Shown piece after piece: positions 28,901-36,000 of a stretch of DNA of 64,000 bases. Origin of the DNA: Cellvibrio sp. PSBB023 (lineage in GTDB: Bacteria; Pseudomonadota; Gammaproteobacteria; Pseudomonadales; Cellvibrionaceae); the NCBI RefSeq assembly GCF_002007605.1, contig NZ_CP019799.1:3264001-3328000 (forward strand), read 5' to 3'. The translations under genes were made by a program, and so were the position numbers. The stretch's first letter is position 1; each line of letters opens with the position of its first letter. Below the pieces are notes generated by a model. It searched no databases and was not told where the DNA came from. It worked only from the letters and a program-made list of their open reading frames with translations.

Positions 28901-30282
28901 TTGATCATGTTACTATTAATTACAGTAGTGGTTTTTCATTTTCGCAGAAACGCTATTTTCATAAAGACGGTCGAACAACTTCAATTAATTCAAACTTGTT
29001 AAGTAAAACATATACATATAAACCAAATACCAATCTCATAAGTGGGATTAGTAATTCGGCTAGTTTCACCACTTCTAATCTGTCAGTTTTATATGATGAT
29101 GTGGGGAGGATTGTTAGTAGCAATCTGGATGGCTCATATACTTACGATGGCAATGGTAATCGCTCTTCAGCAATGCTCATTGGAACTGGCTCCTATGCAT
29201 CTTACGATTATGCTGCAAACACTAATCGGCTATTAACAGCGAATGCTACCCAAAGTAGCAATGCAAAAAGCTTCATTTACGATGCGATTGGGAATGCTAT
29301 TGAGCAAAATGGTTCCAATATTCGTCGCTTTTCTTATGATGGTTTCGGTCGTATGACAGGAATTACTGGAACCATGCCCACTCACAAGTACTCATATAAT
29401 TATTTGAATCAGCGTGTTTATAAAAGCAATGAAACTGTTCCAGAGAACTACCGAACTCCAATGAGATATTTTTATAACCAACATGGGGTCATTGAGTATG
29501 AAGTGGGCCATTTGAATTCATTGCCAACTGCTTCAGCCGGTTCTGGAAGAATTTATGTTTACTTAAATGGTTTACTTGTAGGCTTAGTAGATGGAAACAC
29601 CATTTCTCATGTGGAGACAGATCATTTAGGGCGGCCTGAGCTTGTGGTGCGAGACGGTGCGGTAAAATGGCGAGCGCAGAATACTGCTTTTGGTAGAACG
29701 GTTTACCCTGCGGGCGTCAATTTGGATGTGGGTTTTCCTGGGCAAATTTATGATAGCGAATCAGGGCTTTGGTACAACTGGCATAGGTACTATGATGCGA
29801 GTATTGGTCGGTACATCCAAAGTGATCCCGTTGGTCAGGAAGGCGGAGCTAACACTTACACTTATGTTGATAATAATCCACTTTCCAAAGTAGATGTTAC
29901 AGGGTTGGCAGTATGGTTATTACCGGCTGTCGCTTATGATGTCATGTTGGGTAGTGCCGCCTTGGGGGCTGGTGGCGCATGCTATGCCATCAACTGTGGT
30001 GAAGGGATAGTTGACTCTTTGAATATCACAAATCTGGCTTTTGCTGCCGGTTTGGCAACCCTAGGACCTCAGGGTGTTCTCGATATTTTGATGTATTCGA
30101 AGGGCGGAAAGCAAAATGTTCGAGACTCGGGGTTGGTCGGTGTCTCTGATGAGGAAATTGAGAGGAAACTGAAAGATCCAAAGACTACTGGTATTGAAAA
30201 GAAACGACTGCAGAAGGAGCAAAAAGCAAGGAAGCTAAGAAACAAAGATAAAGATCGTGCTAAAGGCAAAGACTGTAAATAG
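25996..30282 (+). CDS. Secreted RHS-repeat polymorphic toxin
   Basis: A 1428-residue RHS protein. A signal peptide (IFLFIFFISMSASSA, cleavage near residue 22) precedes a short Cys-containing stretch and Gly/Ser linker. Many YD repeats follow from about 260 to 1200 (forms such as NYAYDASRRLTSVTH). The core ends with the conserved GLWYNWHRYYDASIGRYIQS and DPVG at 1277-1280. The last 148 residues are the variable toxin: a hydrophobic section, then KGGKQNVRDSGLVGVSDEEI and a Lys/Arg-rich tail. The toxic activity could not be identified. The export signal implies Sec-dependent delivery, not a VgrG or PAAR-linked route. The gene is much more AT-rich than its flanks, and a probable immunity gene follows 11 bases later. 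Confidence 0.92.
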   Translation: MKFKGNIIFLFIFFISMSASSAEYCFTIPFTGTSCADQYTCMTHTNYQRNCVAIPDTNYSVPPVTPSFGGGYGSSSGGSDGVNVTVTEVDSKSDESTCAPVRIQSGLKSFTDMDYISSEESGLYLVRNYSSIPVSVFVRSERKSIFGTSWTSNFDERLIIKYYDGTTCDRGWSACSSSKVPEIITYRNHNIGVAFKRVHANINQYYPEVSSDEFHAPYSSMNVNAQNGEITFTKKDESTSIYDYFGQLKKVKFLNDLEWNYAYDASRRLTSVTHTSGRSLQFTWNTNNVVSQVTLPNGKIINYTYLNLDSSSAAYVLNEIIYPDSVGIVKYVTERQYDSFLVKEKHIDNKKWGEYSYAYDSTRGHAVVTSSGYVGGAEKSTFQYEANKTLVTNAKGFTTTYNYDQNKRLASVDNPQSASCQALGRSYSYDGTTDRVTRKNLADGTEYIQSYDSASRVIKWTYNKGLRTDYTYDSYLRVATEKTYEDRKGFDALCSGSADCSQPLRAQPLMEKEYTYDSVSKRITSTKMRALKSDSTYTPWRVTNYSYEFYANKIIKKMSISGHLVGGQGVKEFLYNSSGDLTQINHPNGLSESFSYSAGGDLLTSTDVDGVTESYLYDGRGRAKKITVNNNQNLSVNYEYYVDGIPKSVSLPNGYLKSYTLDDGRRIKQESYSLDASTPQITIYQYDLLSNLQKASLYSMNQNSLLQESLVTVNRIYDENGHMRNDVSGLSSLTYQYTNPEIPSSVTDGNNKITNFTYNQWASIKTAKNPLNQITTLKYNNINQLREVVDGKGVVTKYFWNGFGEIERIESSDVGITSFEYEDYGNLSAVTNALNKRVEFNYDSMSRLTKQKVPTSATDLIDYVYDYTASSSPLYCATGSGKLCAAIGTDNASYFSYNGNGVLSSRTDLIHGKNYSRTYGYDLYGQLNQITYPNGTSIKYEHYLDGTQKNVQVYIAGAWRSIASYEKKFDHVTINYSSGFSFSQKRYFHKDGRTTSINSNLLSKTYTYKPNTNLISGISNSASFTTSNLSVLYDDVGRIVSSNLDGSYTYDGNGNRSSAMLIGTGSYASYDYAANTNRLLTANATQSSNAKSFIYDAIGNAIEQNGSNIRRFSYDGFGRMTGITGTMPTHKYSYNYLNQRVYKSNETVPENYRTPMRYFYNQHGVIEYEVGHLNSLPTASAGSGRIYVYLNGLLVGLVDGNTISHVETDHLGRPELVVRDGAVKWRAQNTAFGRTVYPAGVNLDVGFPGQIYDSESGLWYNWHRYYDASIGRYIQSDPVGQEGGANTYTYVDNNPLSKVDVTGLAVWLLPAVAYDVMLGSAALGAGGACYAINCGEGIVDSLNITNLAFAAGLATLGPQGVLDILMYSKGGKQNVRDSGLVGVSDEEIERKLKDPKTTGIEKKRLQKEQKARKLRNKDKDRAKGKDCK

Positions 30283-30293
30283 GAGAGAATTAT

Positions 30294-30659
30294 ATGTGGT
30301 ACTGTGCACATGCTATTTTTTATTACAAGTATGCTAACCAAGAATCGTTTTTAACTCATGAGAATGTCTATTTGATTAGTGCTGAAAATGAAGATGCCGC
30401 TTTATTGGCAGCAGAAAAAATTGCAAAGGAAAATGAAGATCTAAATGAGGATGGACATTTGTACTTGAACGATATCCCAGCTGCTTATGTGTTTGCAGGG
30501 ATACGAAAGCTAATTGAAATAGAAACAAATAGCGACACTGCTCAAGGTAAAATTATAAGCGGTGTCGAGGTTACCTATTCTGAAATGGAGGTGGATACTC
30601 TCGAAGAGGTCGTGGATTTAGCTGACGGGAAGTTTGTTAACATTCTGTATAGAGAGTAA
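30294..30659 (+). CDS. Probable immunity protein of the RHS toxin (DUF4288-like)
   Basis: A 121-residue acidic cytoplasmic protein. AGGAGAG precedes its ATG, and it begins 11 bases after the RHS stop. The pattern WYCAHAIFYYKY near the start, ENEDAALLAAEKIAKENEDL, then VFAGIRKLIEIE and ISGVEVTYSEM resembles DUF4288 proteins, which are often found as immunity partners. It probably binds the RHS C-terminal toxin and protects the producer. The assignment rests on position and a family resemblance by eye. Confidence 0.65.
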   Translation: MWYCAHAIFYYKYANQESFLTHENVYLISAENEDAALLAAEKIAKENEDLNEDGHLYLNDIPAAYVFAGIRKLIEIETNSDTAQGKIISGVEVTYSEMEVDTLEEVVDLADGKFVNILYRE

Positions 30660-30699
30660 CCTTTATTCTGTCAGATTCTGTTTGAATATGAATCAAACC

Positions 30700-30724
30700 C
30701 GCCCAGAGCAATCTGGGCGTTTTT
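30700..30724 (+). terminator. Rho-independent terminator of the RHS-immunity unit
   Basis: CGCCCAGA and TCTGGGCG pair around GCAA and are followed by six T residues, 40 bases after the immunity stop codon. Confidence 0.88.
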
Positions 30725-30856
30725 GCTTAATTCGGTATGCTCTTCATGATATACATTTTATTTTGTATGCAAAAATAAGGTGTAATTTGATGCAATCTGA
30801 ATTTGTGCAGTCAGCTATTCGTTACGTCTTGATGGATAGCGGTGCGATGCACTACA

Positions 30857-31339
30857 TCATTCCTCACCAGAACCATCCCCCGTTACTTCAGCCCCCAAAT
30901 TGGCTTTAACTCGCTGCAATAGCTCCAGCAACTGCTCTGTTTCGCGCGGGCTGAAATCGGCAATGGCCAGCTCTGCCAGTCGGCGCTCTTGCAAATGCAA
31001 CTCGGCATAGAGCGCCTGTCCGGTCTCTGTGAGGTAAAGCCGCTGGTTGCGGCGATCCTGCTCATCTACCTGTGCCAACAACAGTGCTTGTTCTTTTAAA
31101 CCGCTAATCAGGCGGGCAACCTGCGCTTTATCGCGCCCGGAATGCACAACCAAATCCGATAAGGTTGCCCCCGGCATACGCCCGAAAAACCCCAACGCCT
31201 TGTGCTCCATATGAGTGATCTTGTGGTCGCCGTCTTTCAGCGCACGGTACTGCTGATGACGGAATACATGCATTAAGGTATGGATGGTTTCAAAAACGTT
31301 TTCCGCCACAGCAGCATCGGCAGCAAAATTAGTTGACAT
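30857..31339 (-). CDS. MarR-family regulator divergent from the DUF3861 gene
   Basis: A 160-residue winged-helix regulator started at the ATG at 31339 (MSTNFAADAAVAENVF); the frame opens two codons earlier with TTG. The wing and recognition region read GATLSDLVVHSGRDKAQVAR and LISGLKEQALL, then VDEQDRRNQRLYLTETGQAL. It has no Cys in the OhrR sensing position, so a different ligand is likely. The start codon lies inside a perfect palindrome, with a second related site 40 bases on, consistent with autorepression and control of the divergent genes. Confidence 0.85.
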   Translation of the reverse strand: MSTNFAADAAVAENVFETIHTLMHVFRHQQYRALKDGDHKITHMEHKALGFFGRMPGATLSDLVVHSGRDKAQVARLISGLKEQALLLAQVDEQDRRNQRLYLTETGQALYAELHLQERRLAELAIADFSPRETEQLLELLQRVKANLGAEVTGDGSGEE

Positions 31340-31346
31340 TATCAAC
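31332..31346. promoter_or_regulatory. MarR operator, copy 1
   Basis: GTTGACATTATCAAC, arms GTTGA and TCAAC around CATTA. It overlaps the MarR start codon, so binding would block that gene. Confidence 0.6.
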
Positions 31347-31370
31347 CTCTAAAATTATTCTGATAAAAAT

Positions 31371-31389
31371 TGGTAGACATTATCAACCA
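31371..31389. promoter_or_regulatory. MarR operator, copy 2
   Basis: TGGTAGACATTATCAACCA has the same CATTA centre as copy 1 and one mismatch in its seven-base arms. The pair lies 39 bases apart between the divergent genes. Confidence 0.6.
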
Positions 31390-31443
31390 ATAAACAAAAA
31401 ATACCTATTTCTTTTTTGGGCTTATCGCCCGAGGAACTATGCC

Positions 31444-31755
31444 ATGAGGACACACAGATACCGCATCACCGTCGAACCATTGTCCGCTGCTGATGACATC
31501 AGCGTACAAAAACTACAGCCCTTGCAATTTGAAGTGGAAAACCACGACGATATTCTCGCCATAGCAGCGCGTATTAACCAACGTGGCGATTTAGGTACCG
31601 ACGCAACTGCTTTTGCCATTGGCTTAAAGCTATTCAGTGAAGCCATGTTGCACCACCGTGATAATCCCCTGTTTGCCAACTTCCGACCACACTTCAAAGA
31701 CTTTATGAAACGACTTAAAACAGGTGCTAGTGCAACAGAATCGCCCACTCAGTAA
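31444..31755 (+). CDS. DUF3861-family small protein
   Basis: A 103-residue soluble protein started at the ATG at 31444, with GAGGAA upstream; a longer open frame to 31333 crosses the MarR operators and is not coding. The sequence THRYRITVEPLSAADD, then LQFEVENHDDILAIAARI and FKDFMKRLK matches the DUF3861 family, which has no known activity. It sits divergent to a MarR repressor and just before a Bcr/CflA-like pump, suggesting one regulated unit. Confidence 0.8.
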   Translation: MRTHRYRITVEPLSAADDISVQKLQPLQFEVENHDDILAIAARINQRGDLGTDATAFAIGLKLFSEAMLHHRDNPLFANFRPHFKDFMKRLKTGASATESPTQ

Positions 31756-31770
31756 CCCAGGAGGAGTAAG

Positions 31771-31851
31771 ATGGCGTCTGTAACCATCTATGCCGCCTAT
31801 TGCTTGTCATTGATCACATTTTCTCCAATACCGAAGCTATTTCCCTCATGA
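31771..31851 (+). CDS. 26-codon ORF coupled to the MFS pump (possible leader peptide)
   Basis: ATG at 31771 follows GGAGGAG with four bases between them, the strongest ribosome site in this stretch. It codes for 26 residues, MASVTIYAAYCLSLITFSPI and six more, then TGA. That stop overlaps the MFS start as ATGA at 31848. The peptide is hydrophobic. Its translation probably feeds or controls translation of the pump; it could instead be a very small membrane protein. Confidence 0.45.
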   Translation: MASVTIYAAYCLSLITFSPIPKLFPS

Positions 31852-33086
31852 ATGCCACTGAACCTGCAAACACCTCTCCCTCTGTTCACACAGCGCCATC
31901 ACCCGCCCGCGAATTTATCGTATTGGTCGCACTGATGATGTCCATGACCGCGCTGGCGATTGATGCCATTTTGCCGGCGTTCGACAATATTCGGGCCGAT
32001 ATTGCCATGAATAACCCCAATCAGGCCCAACTGCTAATCAGTTTGTTGTTCTGCGGGCTGGGCTTGGGGCAGTTGGTGAGCGGCCCCTTGTCAGACGCCT
32101 TGGGGCGTAAAAAAATTCTCTATGCCGGTCTGATCCTGTTCCTGCTCGGCACCAGTTTGTGTGTTGTCGCACAGGATTTAACCACCTTATTGATCGGGCG
32201 TTTTATTCAGGGGTTGGGTGTTTCAGGGCCTTATATCTGTGCGATTTCCATCGTGCGCGACAAATTTTCCGGGCGCCAAATGGCGAAGATTATGTCGGTG
32301 GTGATGATGATTTTTATCACCGTGCCCGCCCTCGCACCAACCATCGGGCAGGGCATTATGTTGATCGCCGATTGGCGGGCGATTTTTGTGTTTTATCTGC
32401 TCTATGCACTGATTGTCGGCGTGTGGATTTTTTTCCGTCTCGATGAAACCCTGCCTAAAGAAAATCGCATCCCCTTTAGCGTTAAAGGCATTAGTGATGG
32501 TTTTAAAACCGTGATCAGTAATCGCCTCACAGCGGGTTATACCCTGGCGATGGGGTTATTTTTTGGCTGTTTTCTCGGCTACATCAATTCATCGCAACAA
32601 ATTTTCCAAGATCTCTACGGCACCGGAAAATTATTCACCGTGTATTTCGGTGGCCTTGCGTTAGTGCTGGGTTTTTCATCGTTTTTTAATTCGCGCTTTG
32701 TCGAGCGCTTGGGCATGCACTTTATTAGCCGCCGCGCGGTATTTGTGATTATTGCCAGCTCGCTATTATTTTTAGTGCTGCAATTATTTATCGCCCCCAG
32801 CCTGTGGATGTTTGTGATTTACGCGAGCATTTTATTTTTCAGTTTCGGCTTGGTATTCGGCAACCTCAATGCGATTGCGATGGAGCCCATGGGACATGTG
32901 GCCGGTATTGCAGCGGCGGTGATCGGCGCAACTTCGTCGCTCATTTCCATGAGCCTGGGCACTTTTATCGGCCAAGCCTATAACCATTCGGTAATGCCCA
33001 TTACGCTCGGTTTTATCATAGTCCCGACACTGGGTTTGCTGGTCACTCTCTGGGCCGATGGCGGCCATAAAAAACACCAGTCCTGA
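31848..33086 (+). CDS. Bcr/CflA-type MFS drug exporter
   Basis: A 412-residue, 12-helix MFS transporter started at the ATG at 31848 (MNATEPANTS). The first helix contains MSMTALAIDAILPAF, and the loop 2-3 motif reads GPLSDALGRKKILYAGL, both typical of Bcr/CflA. It exports drugs or metabolites by proton antiport across the inner membrane. The start overlaps the stop of a 26-codon upstream ORF. Control by the nearby MarR protein is likely. Its stop codon touches the stop of the convergent eCIS-linked gene, with no base between. Confidence 0.88.
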   Translation: MNATEPANTSPSVHTAPSPAREFIVLVALMMSMTALAIDAILPAFDNIRADIAMNNPNQAQLLISLLFCGLGLGQLVSGPLSDALGRKKILYAGLILFLLGTSLCVVAQDLTTLLIGRFIQGLGVSGPYICAISIVRDKFSGRQMAKIMSVVMMIFITVPALAPTIGQGIMLIADWRAIFVFYLLYALIVGVWIFFRLDETLPKENRIPFSVKGISDGFKTVISNRLTAGYTLAMGLFFGCFLGYINSSQQIFQDLYGTGKLFTVYFGGLALVLGFSSFFNSRFVERLGMHFISRRAVFVIIASSLLFLVLQLFIAPSLWMFVIYASILFFSFGLVFGNLNAIAMEPMGHVAGIAAAVIGATSSLISMSLGTFIGQAYNHSVMPITLGFIIVPTLGLLVTLWADGGHKKHQS

Positions 33087-36000
33087 TCAATCATCCGGCA
33101 CCGGGTCGCTGGCACTTTCAACAACGGCAGCGGCACCGGTGTTTTGTTTAACGTAGGTGGATACCACGGTGGGTGAAAATTCCTCGCCGCGGCTGCCATC
33201 CGCATTTTTGATATAGGCTTCGCACGCAAAACTGGCGTTGATATAATTGTCCGGATCTTTACCCGGTTTGGTAATAGATTCCAGGATGTTGCGTACCTGC
33301 ACCGAGTAGTAAACCCAATAGTGTTTGTTTTCGACCCAATCCTTCACCTTGGTTTCCACTGTGTGCAAATGACTACTGTTAGCGGCAGCGGTAATGGGAT
33401 ACATATTGCTGCTATCGCCGGGGCCGCCGATATGGTGATTGAGCAAATGGCCTTTGATGTAACGCGAGGGGCCATTGCGGCTGGGATTGGTAACTAACCT
33501 GCCCATCACACCGCTGAGCGCTGAGCGCCGCGGTGTACTGCCGGCGTTAATTTTATCGGGGCCGACAGGGTCGGCGACCATGCCCACACCCACGGTATCG
33601 CCTGCCGCCACACCCGTGGTGTAAGTGATATTGGACACCAGCGGCACACCCGGGATGGTGCCTTTAAGCGGTTTATTCACATCCACAAAAACTTCCTGGG
33701 TCGCGCGCAATTTCACCCGCGTTACGCCGCTCGCGGTTTGATAATCCACCTCCGCCAGTGCAAGGCGATTTTTAATGCGCAGAAAATAGGTCGCAATTTC
33801 TTCGGTGTCTTTGCTCGCTTCTATCGCCAAGAGAGTTAATTGCCGCGCACCGTCTAAATCGATGCGCTCCTCTTCGGGTGTGCGCGGCGTAGTCACCGGT
33901 GCGTCATTCAGCGTATTCAGTGTCAGAGGATTGGGCAGGCGCCCACCACTGTCGCCCGCACCGCCCAGCAACGGTGTGAGATGCGTGGCCAGTTCATCCA
34001 GTTTTTGGGTGAGTTGCACTTGCAGTTCGGTGCTATCACTGCCTGCGGCCTGACGCGCGAGGGTTTGTTTAATGCGGCCTATTTCGGTGTGCACCTGTTG
34101 CGCCTGCGCTTTATGCGTTTGTTTTTGCGCGCGCTGCGGATCGCTCTCCGCAATCACCAGGTTTTCTAAAAATATACTCACCGGCGTGGGAGTAGACTCC
34201 ACAATTAATTCGCCACGCTCACTTTGAAAATACAGTTCGTGACCGCGGCCTTCACTGTCGCGAAAGGGTTTGCGATTTTCCCACCAGTTGCGCACCGCCG
34301 CAGCCCCCCGGCGCAACATATCCAGAAAGGCGCGCCCGCCGCGCACTGCCGCCGCAATAATATTATCGAGCGCACCATTCACCCGTTCGCGAATGCCTTC
34401 CACTAATTCGCGGATGCGTTCGCCCAAACGCCCCAAGCCAAATTGGTTGGCGAGAAAACCCACCACAATCGGCACCGATTGCGCCATGGTGGACTCCAGA
34501 TAATTCGCGGCAGTATCGATCATGCCGCGCGCAATATCGCCGATGCCCGCCACCACCGAATTTACAATTTCCAGCATTTGCACTAAATACTGCGCAAAAG
34601 ACTCAATCGCACGATAGAAAGCAATTAAAGAATTAATCACTGGCATAATGCCGGTCACATCCAGTAGCGACATTAACCAGCGCGACGCCGTGGCGATAAT
34701 CGCGGTATTGATCCAACCCACGGCGCTGGTGAGCACCATATTCCACAAATCAGAAATGCGCTCCTGGATCAATCGCCACAAACCGGGCAGCCCTTCAGTA
34801 ACGGCCACCTGGATAAATTCCCAGGCACCGCTGGCAAATTCCACCGCTGTGCGAATGCGATCCACCATAGGTTGGCCCACATGCACCGCGAGCAGCCGCC
34901 AAATGTTTTCCAGCGTTAACCCGAGTAGGTCAAATACAAAACCGATCACCGAGCGGAAGCTGGTAATGTCCGGCGGGGTTAAACCGGCCTCGCTGATTTG
35001 GCCAAATAACCAACCGGTCACACCGCCGAATAAATGCGTGAGAATATTGCCAAAAAATTGCGTCGTGCCCTGCCACATAGAGCGTAATAGATTGCTTAAA
35101 AAACCAATCGGGTCCATCAAAATATCAGAAAAAGCCTGCGCCGCATTGGCGACAATTTGCACCAATAATTGTGCAGGTATACCGATCAAAGCCAGCATTT
35201 CGCGGAAGAAGCGCCAAGCGGCACCGAACAAATCGCCGTCCACAAAAATTTGCCGCAAAATTGCCAGCGCGGTGGATTGCACCCGCTGCCAGATATCGCC
35301 CGCGGCCACTAATTGTTGGAACAGCGGAATGCGCCCAAGGATTTGTTCGACAAAAAAATCCTTGAGCGGATTTTTAATACACTCAGGCACAAGGCCCCAC
35401 AGCGGCCCGAGTAAAAAATCCGGCAAGCGCCCGAGCAAATTGCCAACCACCTCAACAATGCGCCGCAGCGCATTTAAAATCGGCTCAATAAATTGCGACA
35501 GAAATACCAGGCCATTGCCCAGCGATGTAAATAAACCCTGCACTGTGTCGCGCGCCCAGCTGCCGATACTATCCAACCCTGTACTGAGCCAACTGAATAC
35601 ACTGCTTAAACCATTTAATAAGGGCGCAGTCGCAATTGCATTGATAAATTGTTTGCCGGTATCGACCGCGCCGCCGATTTTTTCCGCCACCCAACTGCCA
35701 GTGCCGACTAATGTAGTGCGAAAGTCCTGGATGCTGAGCAAAATCGCCGGCAGTAATTCGCGCAGGGTAGTCTGGTTTTCCGCAACATCGCCACCTTCAC
35801 CAGTATCCATAGTGCGTGCCGTTTCGGCCACTTTTTGCAGCCAGCCATTCACCGTTTCGCGAAAATGTAAAATGGCTTCCAGCGGCAATATTTCCTGCAC
35901 TTTTGCGATAACACCCTGGATCGGTTCAATCACCGGCGCCAGTTCGGTTTTAATCGCAGTCCAGGCATCCTGCGCCTTGCCTTGCACCCATTGGATTAAA

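Noticed and set aside
30634..30909. A frame crossing the RHS terminator and the MarR 3' end
   Set aside because: It runs through a strong terminator and overlaps coding sequence of marR; no homology is visible.
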